In this document: one piece after another, positions 10,501 through 17,986 of the stretch
Numbering within the stretch: position 1 is the stretch's first letter
Layout of the letters: each line of letters starts with the position of its first letter
Source: Aliiglaciecola sp. CAU 1673
GTDB taxonomy: Bacteria; Pseudomonadota; Gammaproteobacteria; Enterobacterales; Alteromonadaceae
DNA: 64,000 nt
Reading direction: 5' to 3'
Assembly: GCF_029223185.1 (NCBI RefSeq)
Contig: NZ_JARHUG010000012.1
Location: forward strand, 62,001 to 126,000
Notes under the pieces: model-generated
Databases searched by the model: none
The model's input: the letters and a program-made list of their open reading frames with translations, nothing else
What the model was told of the DNA's origin: nothing
Translations under genes and position numbers: made by a program

Positions 10501-11711
10501 TTGTCAGCTGCCTCTGGCTCGTTAACGGCAATGCCGGTGGGAACGTCGTTATAAAGCACTTCTGGATTGGAAAAATGCGCTATGGTCTCGCAGTACTCAC
10601 CCTGATCGGAACATTTATTGGGATAGGCCATTACGGTCTTAAAGCGGTTTTCCACATCCACGTAACCGTAGTTACTGTTCTCATCTCCGCCGTTTTCCAC
10701 ATGGCGGTCGTGTGCGGCACCAAAATTATGGCCCAGCTCATGGGCGGTAATGAAGTTTCCAGTACACCAGGCAGCGGTCGCACCATAGCCCCAATATTTG
10801 GCAGTGCCACCATTGGGAAATACGGAATAGAAGGCCAGACCGCAGGCACCGCGCAGATAGCTGGGATAAAAATGCACCAGGTCCGCCTGATACTTTTCCC
10901 GCACTTGCTCCACATTGGCAAAGGTGCCCCGTTTGCTGGAAAAATCCGTAAAAGGGTCATTACCAAGGGTTAATTCGTCTACTTGTATCTTTTCCACCAC
11001 AGCAACAGAAGCATCAATATTGCTATTGGCAAATGCCTGATTGGTGTCAATAAACTCTAGATCAATCACGTCCAGCAGGTCTGGAGTTTGCTCCAGGGCT
11101 TGTCTGCTGTAGTACACCAGCACCTTTACGTCAGCCTCCTGGGCAAATCCGCTGGCACTAGAAGTAGTATGCAGGGGTAATGCTGAATTGAAGGTTTTTG
11201 AACTGGCTGCGCGTGGTGTATTGACAGGGGCAGCCTGCACATCGTTTTGTGCCTGTGCAGGTGGCACAAATTCGGTAATTACTACCGCGCCATCGGCCTG
11301 AGTGCGAAGTTGGTATAGCTTACCCTTAGTTCGGATATTGCCGGTTAGCTGGGTTTGGCTGGCAATAAGATTGACGCTGCTGCCGGGCTCTCCCTGAATC
11401 TTACCAAGCCACACCAACTTATTATCCTCGCGCTGGTAATAGCGTACCATCAGCGCCTGAAGCGGCTTTTCGGTAATCATGCCAAAGCTTAAGCCGGTTT
11501 TGACCTGCAACTGATTATTCTTGATATCGAATAAACTGTCGGCATGGTAGGCGGCTTTGAGTGGCTGCCCAGCAGCCAAAGGCTTGCCAGATGTAGCTGT
11601 GTAATTGGCTGAGGTTTTGCTGTCTTGCTGCCAGGGCGTCAACACATTTGCCTTCAAGGGCATTGAGAGCAGAAGGACTGAAAATAGCCCGGAGGTGATA
11701 AGAGTACGCAT
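7542..11711 (-). CDS. Secreted M12B-like metalloprotease with RCC1-like and TSP3 repeats and GlyGly-CTERM
   Basis: A 1389-residue exported protein. A signal peptide (about 1-22) is followed by a propeptide-like region. A reprolysin-type catalytic domain has the zinc motif HELGHNFGAAHD at residues 324-335. Then come fibronectin/cadherin-like beta domains, and an RCC1-like repeat block (about 815-1140) with recurring DGTLWRVG and LYTWGANASGQSGLG elements. About five calcium-binding thrombospondin type 3 repeats (DTDGDGIGNNADTDDDNDG) follow. The C-terminus GGGSLGGWALLLLL...RNRR is a GlyGly-CTERM signal, normally cut by rhombosortase after type II secretion. The likely role is a surface-anchored or released protease; the substrate is unknown. 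The gene stands alone with its own terminator. Confidence 0.9.
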   Translation of the reverse strand: MRTLITSGLFSVLLLSMPLKANVLTPWQQDSKTSANYTATSGKPLAAGQPLKAAYHADSLFDIKNNQLQVKTGLSFGMITEKPLQALMVRYYQREDNKLVWLGKIQGEPGSSVNLIASQTQLTGNIRTKGKLYQLRTQADGAVVITEFVPPAQAQNDVQAAPVNTPRAASSKTFNSALPLHTTSSASGFAQEADVKVLVYYSRQALEQTPDLLDVIDLEFIDTNQAFANSNIDASVAVVEKIQVDELTLGNDPFTDFSSKRGTFANVEQVREKYQADLVHFYPSYLRGACGLAFYSVFPNGGTAKYWGYGATAAWCTGNFITAHELGHNFGAAHDRHVENGGDENSNYGYVDVENRFKTVMAYPNKCSDQGEYCETIAHFSNPEVLYNDVPTGIAVNEPEAADNAAMLNFSALSIANYQGVGAPVITQITQGDNQAIELQWQAVEGATGYRVHRREADTAGIQGPICSYPVYGDEFDVEQNHFVDAQAQPQTTYCYSVTALNSNLLDNLSSPSSLVRSGYATNAIQLPYIEDIVITEPTSEITHTLALPQGNWDYRVELVEHSDEYHASVSLTGPELTISDFSAKNQTLMIALFAKDNASSQQAVQLFNVQIAAFDNQPAQLQVETNQSMNQQTVLTIPFTLSDDQAIQRDAVYAYSTNEKLISKKDVSVSMDNQGNLSLSIEHKNLNAGDVDIVIGYSDGEYNATSTVKLKVVRTIFNPAQVQDVTWYVEQGMSVTRLLPLFDIDTGEQQQIEIVSAPSQGSLAWPLPDKATYTANADFTEDSFSFQVIGEDGERSATATVTIKPMVQQRIAAKQKLVSTYSTAAFLSHTGSLYTWGANASGQSGLGAAFRSQNTIAEPHKVPGNDWADVAVQDHLLVAIKKDGTLWRVGYDFFSRQQYDELTQFGSANDWRSVHANNTTLVLTKSDGSVWGRGYNGSNELSERSELTGDIESLQQIISLYGVTQLSHTQEAGFALTTDNQVYSWGSNRLDVMGRENGSGYLAPIHSGENVHNLQAHSFRGTFLDGNRLYVWGGGSLAMMLGYAEDLPTPTLISNDNWVRISLGGGHFAGIMPDNSLWTWGGYTNRDTGLSDSPQLARGQDARSEIAQVGDRTEWLEAWASDALTYTLDMQGNIWVSGGDASLNNRFPFGLVTEDSAIYSLTKIDAIPASETGVTDNDSDGLRDYMDTDDDNDGTEDQNDAFPLDATEWLDTDGDGIGNNADTDDDNDGVPDTQDAFPLDATESADTDGDGIGNNADPDDDNDGVPDTQDAFPLDATESVDTDGDGIGNNADTDDDNDGVPDAQDAFPLDATESVDTDGDGIGNNADTDDDNDGVPDAQDAYPLDPSRSTVPTPTPPSQPDTQSSGGGSLGGWALLLLLTLIRNRRLP
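7686..8105 (-). repeat. Four 105-bp tandem repeats encoding TSP3 calcium-binding units
   Basis: The sequence beginning GGCATCCTGTG recurs at 7686, 7791, 7896 and 8001, exactly 105 bp apart, with a diverged fifth start at 8106. Each unit encodes 35 residues of the form DATES-DTDGDGIGNNADTDDDNDGVPD-QDAFPL. The period keeps the reading frame, so copy-number changes would lengthen or shorten the stalk without breaking the protein. Confidence 0.92.
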
Positions 11712-12120
11712 AACGTCCTTGTTTTTAACCTATTTGCCTGCGCTTTATACCAGTGGGTTGAAAAAGCAACAAGGGGGCCAGGCAGGTAAATTACGCGATT
11801 CCGACTTTTAGAGAACGCTAATGTGCCTAATTGGATACGTTGACAGGCTGATCGACTCAGCGGCTGACAGGCAGGCCCTAAAAATAGTTATGTCATTTTT
11901 TGATTAAAAAAGCGGTTTGGCGGCTTTAGAACTTTTCCCGTCCCCCTGCCGGATAATATTTAAGCTATGTACAACAATGTGTTAGGAATAAATACCTGGC
12001 ATAGCTTTCTGTATGTCCTCTGATACCTTTGGGTATTTGCCCTGCTTTTGCCATCTGCCAAGCCTTGTTGTTCTCTTTTAGATCGCGATAATTGCGCGCC
12101 ATTCAATAGAGGTTAGACCA
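11712..12120. other. Intergenic region between divergent genes
   Basis: This 409-bp stretch separates the metalloprotease gene (minus) from a solute-binding-like gene (plus) and should hold both promoters. I see no convincing -10/-35 pair, no RNA gene and no repeat. The only structure is an A/T palindrome TTTTTTGATTAAAAAA near 11896-11912. Confidence 0.5.
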
Positions 12121-12819
12121 GTGCAGTTTGAGCGTTTCCTGTTAGTTCTTTGTGTTCTTTTCGTCGCCAAGACCAAGGCTTTTACTATTGGTCTGCCCGA
12201 ATATGTGCACAACTCACAGGAACAACAACAGTTCGAGCAAAGTTATAAAGCGCTGTATTCTGGTATCGGCGTTAAAGTGAGTTTCGCCTACTTACCCTTT
12301 ACCCGTATGCAATTGATGATTGAAGATCAGCAACTGGATGCCATTGCCTACCATTCTGCTACCCAGTATCCCCCAAAATCCAATCTGATTAGGATCCCGG
12401 AGCCTCTTACGCAGGTAAGTTTGGTTGCAGCATGCCTTGAACAATGCACTGTTAATGCGTACTCAAGAGTGGTGATAGTTAAGGAAGCCATATTTGCCAG
12501 CCAGTATTGTAAAAAGTTGGCATTGACCTGTGTACCTGTCTCCAATCCGGAGAGCGCACTAAAGGCTATTCAGAGCGGATTGGCCGACATTTATATGATG
12601 CAGTGGTCACCGCATATTGCTGAGCCGTGCCTAACCGAACAAGGTTATAAACTGTATCCAATAGCCAATACTAAGACGGATGTTTATCACTATATAGCAC
12701 CTCACCACCGGCAGATGAGCGAACAGCTTGCTGACACTTTGCGCCAGCTGAAAAAAGTGACCCAGCCCAAAATGAACGAAGATTGTTTGGCTTCATTTGG
12801 GCCTGAGATTTGGATCTAG
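12121..12819 (+). CDS. Periplasmic solute-binding-like protein (SBP family 3-like)
   Basis: A 232-residue protein with a probable signal peptide (about residues 1-20, ending near KTKAF). The mature part resembles family 3 extracellular solute-binding proteins: FTIGLPEY at the start, then the LPFTRMQLMIEDQQLDAIAY segment seen in amino-acid-binding-like proteins of Alteromonadales. No permease or ATPase gene is nearby, so it may act as a sensor or orphan binding protein. The start is GTG 12121 with AGAGG about six bases upstream. The ligand is unknown. Confidence 0.72.
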   Translation: MQFERFLLVLCVLFVAKTKAFTIGLPEYVHNSQEQQQFEQSYKALYSGIGVKVSFAYLPFTRMQLMIEDQQLDAIAYHSATQYPPKSNLIRIPEPLTQVSLVAACLEQCTVNAYSRVVIVKEAIFASQYCKKLALTCVPVSNPESALKAIQSGLADIYMMQWSPHIAEPCLTEQGYKLYPIANTKTDVYHYIAPHHRQMSEQLADTLRQLKKVTQPKMNEDCLASFGPEIWI

Positions 12820-13051
12820 GTTGCCGCAAGATGATCAAATGTCACAAGTGCAGTAATTATCCCGCAAACCTATGAAGGTGGATTGGTCTTTTAGGGGCTA
12901 ACTCCATTTCCATACATGCTGCTGAAACCTCAAGCTGTTCTTTGCCGCATAACAATTTCAGTTATTGCCGTTCTCTAATCTTGCGGGCATTCGGTGAATG
13001 CGGCTTCTTCTGGTCTACACTGGATATAAATTAATCAGGGCGAATGGAATC

Positions 13052-14299
13052 ATGGCAAGACGACTAATTGTTTGTCTGGACGGCACTTGGAACTCCACCT
13101 TTAACGATGAGCGAAAGCAGGACGGTCGTACCATTGTTAAGCCTACCAACGTGCTGAAGCTGGCCAGAGCAATCCTTCCAACGCATGACACAGAAGACCA
13201 GATTGTTTATTACGACAGCGGCGTTGGTTCCATCAGCAGCTATGCCGGATGGGACAACAAGTTGTTGGGTTGGGCAGATAACTTTCTGGGGGGGGCTTTT
13301 GGTGCAGGGATGGAAACCAATATTGAAGATGCCCTGACCTTTCTCTCCAATAACTACCAGTATGGCGACGATGTGTTCCTGTTTGGTTTTAGCCGGGGCT
13401 CCGCCACCGCAAGGGCGGTCTGCCGATTGCTGGATTGGATGGGCGGTGTGTTCGCCAAGCGGGATGCTTACTTCCTGCCGTTTGTGATCCGTGACTTTTT
13501 TGACTCTAAAGGTGAAATGCCCTTTGAGGACAGCATTAACCGGCATGTGAAAGCCGGAATTAAAACCCAGGTACATCAATTCACGGTCAAAATGCTGGGG
13601 GTCTTTGACACGGTGCTCTCCAAGGGCAGCAGAGTCAGAAGCAAAACCGGATTTGAATATTTTAATAGCCCGTTGCTTCCCAGAATCGTTGAAAATGCTA
13701 TTCATGCTCTGGCCATCGACGAGTGTAGAGCCGACTTCCAACCGGAGATTTGGACGAGCTGCACCAAGGAGCAGACGCTGCTGCAACGCTGGTTTGCTGG
13801 CGTGCATTCTAATGTCGGTGGCGGCTACCCGGATGATGGACTGGCCAATTGTGCGCTGGATTGGATGATTGCCATGGCCAAACAGTACGGTTTGGGTTTT
13901 GACGAGGATTACCTTGGATACTTCAAGCCATATGCCGGCGATGTACTTTATAACTCCGACAAGAGCATTTGGCGTTTTGCCGACAAGCTGCGTGGTCGTC
14001 AGCGCACCAGGTTGATGTTCAATAACTTAAAGGCAGGCACATCTGAGATTGATTACAGCGTATTGCTGAGGCTGGTGAACAGCAAGACCCCTTTTGCTGA
14101 TAAGGACAAGTTGGCTGACATCCCCTATCGGCCGGAAGAATTGCTCAAGTGGTTTCATTTTCGCAATATCACGCCAGATGAGTTAATTGCAGATGCGCTG
14201 CGGCAGATTGAGCATGACAAATACCGCAGATTGGCCTTTTCGGATGTGGATACTGTGAGGGAGCGGCTTGATAGGGTGCTGGAGGACATTGGGGGTTAG
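13052..14299 (+). CDS. DUF2235 alpha/beta-hydrolase-like protein
   Basis: A 415-residue protein starting MARRLIVCLDGTWN, the typical DUF2235 N-terminus. GFSRGSATAR contains the presumed nucleophile Ser114 in a G-x-S-x-G elbow, and GVHSNVGGGYPDDGLAN is the late family motif. Relatives include type VI secretion phospholipases (Tle1-like) and cytoplasmic hydrolases of unknown substrate. No signal peptide, vgrG or immunity gene is adjacent, so an effector role is not supported. ATG 13052 is preferred over an upstream in-frame start at 12998. The gene sits just outside the tRNA-Phe element. Confidence 0.85.
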   Translation: MARRLIVCLDGTWNSTFNDERKQDGRTIVKPTNVLKLARAILPTHDTEDQIVYYDSGVGSISSYAGWDNKLLGWADNFLGGAFGAGMETNIEDALTFLSNNYQYGDDVFLFGFSRGSATARAVCRLLDWMGGVFAKRDAYFLPFVIRDFFDSKGEMPFEDSINRHVKAGIKTQVHQFTVKMLGVFDTVLSKGSRVRSKTGFEYFNSPLLPRIVENAIHALAIDECRADFQPEIWTSCTKEQTLLQRWFAGVHSNVGGGYPDDGLANCALDWMIAMAKQYGLGFDEDYLGYFKPYAGDVLYNSDKSIWRFADKLRGRQRTRLMFNNLKAGTSEIDYSVLLRLVNSKTPFADKDKLADIPYRPEELLKWFHFRNITPDELIADALRQIEHDKYRRLAFSDVDTVRERLDRVLEDIGG

Positions 14300-14531
14300 G
14301 TGAATCTTGGAATGTTCTAAGGTGGCCTTTAGAGGCGGAATGCTCGCCCCTTCCCTGGGGCTCGGCCTTCGGCCCGTCCCTCAGAGGTAGACTGTTGGTT
14401 TTGAGAATTTCTTAGACTTCGGATTGTTATGTGGCCGAGGTGCTTGGTGTTGGCACCGGGACGTCCCAACTTGCTCCGGGCAAGTTGGTCGAACCAAGCG
14501 GTGGTTCTCATCCGGCCCGCTTGGGCGATAT
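14300..14531. other. Structured non-coding stretch next to the island
   Basis: No convincing gene is present. Several hairpins can be drawn: CCAACTTG/CAAGTTGG (14466-14473 with 14481-14488), CCAAGCG/CGCTTGG (14494-14500 with 14518-14524), and a GC-rich CGGCC-TTC-GGCCCG near 14370. An 11-base string AGAGGCGGAAT at 14331-14341 also occurs in the reverse complement of the tRNA-Phe 3' end. This could be debris of an older insertion or an intergenic repeat. Confidence 0.4.
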
Positions 14532-14571
14532 AAAAGAAAAGGCCCTGTCAGATGACAGGGCCTTTTCTTTT
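14532..14571. terminator. Strong bidirectional terminator at the island boundary
   Basis: A perfect 18-bp stem: AAAAGAAAAGGCCCTGTC (14532-14549) pairs with 14554-14571 across a 4-nt loop. T-rich tails are present on both strands. It may be the original terminator of the tRNA-Phe gene, left behind when the island inserted upstream of it. Confidence 0.88.
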
Positions 14572-14593
14572 ATATGGTGCCAGAGGCAGAGTC
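14571..14593. other. Distal attachment site (degenerate copy of tRNA-Phe 3' end)
   Basis: Positions 14571-14593 match the tRNA-Phe 3' end region at 20686-20709 at about 21 of 24 positions with one single-base gap, in the same orientation. TATATGGTGCC is identical in both. A displaced tRNA 3' end is no longer under selection, which would explain the mismatches. Confidence 0.65.
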
Positions 14594-14680
14594 TGCTTTA
14601 CTGGCTAAGTTATTGATATTAATGCACTTGTCATTTTTGCCTGTTGGCAGATGTTACGTTTAGTGTTACTAACGGCTTGT

Positions 14681-15607
14681 TTACATAGCAAGATCTAAAG
14701 GTAAGTCGCTAATATCCTTCAATCTTTTTCCGTCCACCATATTCTTTAGCAAATCATAAGAGTCGCTTTTGTCCAGCATCTCCACTGACTTCATCAGCTC
14801 ATACAATGCGAAGTGGTAAACGCAATCCAGGTCACCAGTGCCCATCGCCAGAGAGGCAATTCTGCTAGGAGTAGGTTCCGCAGTAATTGATACAATGTGC
14901 GGCGCCCTACCTTTTCTCGACCTCAGAAGGTTTAATGCTTCGGTTCTAGTATTCTGAGCTCGATCAGAGCGCATCGTAAACTTACAGGAGATGCTTGCAT
15001 GAAGTATCTCTGTGTAAATGTCTTTCAAATTCGACATACGAAGACCTGATGCTCTGCATGAATTGTCATCAACAACCGGCCCATCACTCTCATTGATTCG
15101 TTCATCTGTTTCAGGTTTTCTGGTTACAACAACGTCTGGAGCGATTGTGTATCCTTCGCCTAAGAATGCCTTCAATTCAGGATTATTGTTAGCAATACGG
15201 GCCAATTCATTCAAATGGCTGTACTGTTCATAAGAGGCGATTTCATTCTCTTTACGGGAACTAACCTGGCGTACTGTCCAAAGGCCTGGTCTGAGATGAT
15301 TTAGCTTCTTGAATGTAGCCTCTAGAAAGCTCTCACAGGCCATCTCAAACTGGTTCCCTATGGTTTGCCCGGCAATCTTAGAATCAATGACTCTTGCTTG
15401 TTTATGGACACTTTGTTCCACCATTGTGAGCATGCGAGAGGCAACATGAATGCTGAAGTTCTGTGAACCATCTGCATTACTGGGAGCTATTTTTGTACCC
15501 GACCTGCGGGCATCCTTAGCGTTCAAATGAGACCAATTCAAAGTTTGATCATTGATTAGCTTAAGGTGGAAATTATTTCTCTCTTTTGTGAACAACCCTT
15601 CTATCAA
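14681..15607 (-). CDS. NgoMIV-like type II restriction endonuclease (predicted GCCGGC)
   Basis: A 308-residue nuclease strongly resembling NgoMIV, which cuts G^CCGGC as a tetramer. Shared features include an N-terminal LFTKER, the GNQFEMACESF, IAPDVVVTRKPETD and HASISCKFTMRSDRAQN blocks, TAEPTPSRIASLAMGTG, and the C-terminus GKRLKDISDLPLDLAM. Candidate catalytic residues by analogy are E88, D158, K209 (in SCK) and E223; the K-to-E spacing of 14 equals that in NgoMIV. The start is TTG 15607, overlapping the methyltransferase stop by 4 nt, with GAAGGAG seven bases upstream. Recognition specificity is inferred from memory of the family. Confidence 0.88.
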   Translation of the reverse strand: MIEGLFTKERNNFHLKLINDQTLNWSHLNAKDARRSGTKIAPSNADGSQNFSIHVASRMLTMVEQSVHKQARVIDSKIAGQTIGNQFEMACESFLEATFKKLNHLRPGLWTVRQVSSRKENEIASYEQYSHLNELARIANNNPELKAFLGEGYTIAPDVVVTRKPETDERINESDGPVVDDNSCRASGLRMSNLKDIYTEILHASISCKFTMRSDRAQNTRTEALNLLRSRKGRAPHIVSITAEPTPSRIASLAMGTGDLDCVYHFALYELMKSVEMLDKSDSYDLLKNMVDGKRLKDISDLPLDLAM

Positions 15608-16644
15608 GCGGCAGCTCCTTCTTCTACTTGACGTTCAACTAGGCCTGCTTCAGCAAGAGCAAGGTGTATTTGAATACCCACAGCCTCGGCTACAGGTGGT
15701 GGAAACGCATTGCCAACTTGTCTATACGCATGCGTTTTTGAGCCGTAGAACTGCCACTCATCTGGGAATCCTTGGATTCTCGCAGCCATTCTTGTTGTTA
15801 GAAGCGGCATGCCTTCAAATCCCTCTCGAATCTTACCGTTTTTCAACAAAACCCCTCTAAAATCAGCATCTGGCAATTCATCATCATTACCAACTCTATG
15901 GGCATTAACACCTAGTTGTTTCCACTGCTGTTTTGCTCTTGTAGGACCGAGATCCGGTCCTCCATGTTTTTTTGAGCCACCAACAAGAGTCGGAGCAATA
16001 TCGTTTGCTCTTTCCGCCCACTCGAGAGCTCCTTCCCACCCATTCGATTCCATTAAGTCGAGAAGAGCCTCTCCAACAGTTACTTTCCTTGGAACCGGAT
16101 TCGGCCAAGTGAAATGCATGAAAGCTGGTTCTCTCATCGCTACCAATATAACTCTGGGACGAAGCTGTGGGACGCCAAAATCGCTGGCTTGAAGTAACTT
16201 CCAATCAGTCACATATCCCAATTTAGAGAGTCTCTGCGATATTTCCCGCCTGTAGTCATCAAACCTACTTTCTAACAACCCTTGTACGTTTTCCAACATC
16301 ACTGCATGTGGTTGTACACGACTGACAATATCTAGAGCTGTAGGAAATAGGTCTCGCTCATCATCTCGCCCTAGCTGCAATCCAGCTTTGCTAAAAGGTG
16401 GGCATGGAACTCCACCCGCTACCAAGTCAATGCGGTTTTGATACTGCCTAGACTCATTGACGAATTCCCGCAGATCGCCCTCTATGATGTTCTGCCAACC
16501 AAGCTGCAAGCTGGTATTGTTTCTGCGCAGCGTTTCGCAAGCATGACTATCAATCTCAATTAGAAGATTATGTTCAAAACCTGCTCTGTGAAGCCCGAGT
16601 GCTTGGCCTCCTGCTCCCGCACACATCTCTATTGTCGTTGCCAT
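15604..16644 (-). CDS. DNA (cytosine-5-)-methyltransferase of the NgoMIV-like system
   Basis: A 346-residue C5 methyltransferase protecting the host from the adjacent nuclease. Ordered motifs are visible: motif I EMCAGAGGQALG (residues 6-17), the catalytic PC loop GGVPCPPFSKAG with Cys81, motif VI ENVQGL, motif VIII QLRPRVILVAMR, a variable target-recognition region, motif IX RMAARIQGFPDEW and motif X YRQVGNAFPPPVAEAVG. It is translationally coupled to the nuclease downstream and overlaps a small upstream ORF by 16 nt. Methylation of a cytosine in GCCGGC is expected from the partner. Confidence 0.93.
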   Translation of the reverse strand: MATTIEMCAGAGGQALGLHRAGFEHNLLIEIDSHACETLRRNNTSLQLGWQNIIEGDLREFVNESRQYQNRIDLVAGGVPCPPFSKAGLQLGRDDERDLFPTALDIVSRVQPHAVMLENVQGLLESRFDDYRREISQRLSKLGYVTDWKLLQASDFGVPQLRPRVILVAMREPAFMHFTWPNPVPRKVTVGEALLDLMESNGWEGALEWAERANDIAPTLVGGSKKHGGPDLGPTRAKQQWKQLGVNAHRVGNDDELPDADFRGVLLKNGKIREGFEGMPLLTTRMAARIQGFPDEWQFYGSKTHAYRQVGNAFPPPVAEAVGIQIHLALAEAGLVERQVEEGAAA

Positions 16645-16916
16645 TCTGCTAGTGTTTTCTGCTGTTTCTGATCATCGGTATTTGGCTCGAATCGTACCTT
16701 AGTTAGTGCTCTAACTCTATGCTTTAGCCCATTTAAATGGGTCGATATTTTACCTGCAAACAGTAGTCTTCTCACCGCCAGTGTGGGCATTGCTTGAATC
16801 GAGAGATTTAGAACTTGAATGGTGTTTAGAGGGGGGCTGCCGCTGGATATCCATTGGCAGTCATAAGAGTCTGGAACCAATAAAAATCTGCCCTTTTTTG
16901 AGACAATTTTTGCCAA
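16629..16916 (-). CDS. Small hypothetical protein upstream of the methyltransferase
   Basis: A 95-residue ORF from a TTG at 16916, or a shorter version from ATG 16790. It is rich in Lys/Arg toward the C-terminus (KHRVRALTKVRF) and ends inside the methyltransferase start. It shows neither a Vsr mismatch-endonuclease motif nor a clear HTH of a controller protein. The overlap suggests translational coupling, but the weak ribosome binding site leaves open that it is not expressed. Confidence 0.42.
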   Translation of the reverse strand: MAKIVSKKGRFLLVPDSYDCQWISSGSPPLNTIQVLNLSIQAMPTLAVRRLLFAGKISTHLNGLKHRVRALTKVRFEPNTDDQKQQKTLAEWQRQ

Positions 16917-17060
16917 GAGCTACTTTTAGTGGCTCTTTTGTGTCCAATGCGATTCGAAACCATGTATAAGGTTTCTTTACAGGAGCGGGATTTTTTTCAT
17001 GACACTAGCTATCAAAACGCTAGCTTTCTTCTAGGGCTTTAGTTCAAAAGTTAAACTGTT

Positions 17061-17975
17061 CTATACGTTTATGCGCTCTGATGCTGTCACTTTTATCTCA
17101 GCGTTTAACGGGCGGCTGATATAGTAGTTCCGTCCCTTCGAAAAAATTGAGTTGGGTAACTCTTTGGATAGGTAGTCAGCAATACCAATGTTCAACTCGA
17201 TTGGGTCTCTACTTTTAAGGCTTCGAATGCGCCCAGAGAATACAGCCCTCTCATCAACGACCCATTGGCTTTGCTCGCCGAGGAGCTGTTGTTCTAGCGT
17301 CGCAAGAGCTGACTGCAAAGGTGAACATGTATACAAGCGGGGAGTGTATTGGAACTGTATCATTACTGAACTGGAAGCAATGCTGCCTCGAATGTCCCTC
17401 TTCAACTCAAACTCATTCCGCAAGCATGCTCTGACCTCTTCTGATTCAAAGGGATCTATTGTCAGCACAATATGAGCATGCAGACTGATTAGTTCTGGGA
17501 TCGCTTTATTCGCTTTACCCGCTTCAAAAACAATAAAAAATTTGTCCACTCCGACAGAAGCTAATCTCCTCATGACCGCTGTGCCGTAGTGTGACGTTGG
17601 AAACTCCAAGCTTCTTAGTTTCTGACTATATTTATGACTAAAGTTTACTGTAATCATTGCTAGACGCTTTTTAGCGTTAGGGTTCTCGTCTATCTCCTTT
17701 TTCATGCTTAATACACAAGCTCGAAGTGCATAGTTCACATAATGTCTTTTTCTTGCATCTACACAGTGAGTCTTATGAATGTCCTTTACTCTGGTTAAGG
17801 TAGGTAATTTGTGGGAATGATAGTTCTCATAGTAATGATTATAATAAGGTACTAGATAGCCATCAGATAGAGTTGTCGCTGTTTTCTCCAAAGCCGCAGC
17901 AATGCGGCTCTGACCCCAGAGGGTAGGGCCATTGGAGGCCCTACCTTGTTTCAAATTTTTTCCATTTTTAGACAT
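17061..17975 (-). CDS. Putative HUH-type replication initiator (Rep)
   Basis: A 304-residue basic protein of the island. I do not recognise a close named family, but two rolling-circle replication motifs can be read: the metal-binding HUH motif in LHAHIVL (H166, H168) and a YxxK motif in ADYLSKEL (Y268, K271), in the right order and spacing for Rep/relaxase nickases. The upstream segment HYGTAVMRRLASVGVDKFFIVFEAG resembles the strand preceding HUH in inovirus/satellite-type Rep proteins. It probably nicks element DNA to start replication. It follows the small HTH-like gene by 11 bp. Confidence 0.65.
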   Translation of the reverse strand: MSKNGKNLKQGRASNGPTLWGQSRIAAALEKTATTLSDGYLVPYYNHYYENYHSHKLPTLTRVKDIHKTHCVDARKRHYVNYALRACVLSMKKEIDENPNAKKRLAMITVNFSHKYSQKLRSLEFPTSHYGTAVMRRLASVGVDKFFIVFEAGKANKAIPELISLHAHIVLTIDPFESEEVRACLRNEFELKRDIRGSIASSSVMIQFQYTPRLYTCSPLQSALATLEQQLLGEQSQWVVDERAVFSGRIRSLKSRDPIELNIGIADYLSKELPNSIFSKGRNYYISRPLNAEIKVTASERINV

Positions 17976-17986
17976 AACCAGACCAA

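Noticed and set aside
13064..13807. 247-codon minus-strand frame within the DUF2235 gene
   Set aside because: Antisense to a gene with clear catalytic motifs; its own translation has none.
14329..14511. 60-codon minus-strand frame next to the island
   Set aside because: Arginine-rich translation from hairpin-forming GC-rich DNA; more likely non-coding.
14681..16644. Vsr endonuclease accompanying the methyltransferase
   Set aside because: No Vsr motifs were found in any frame around the restriction-modification genes.
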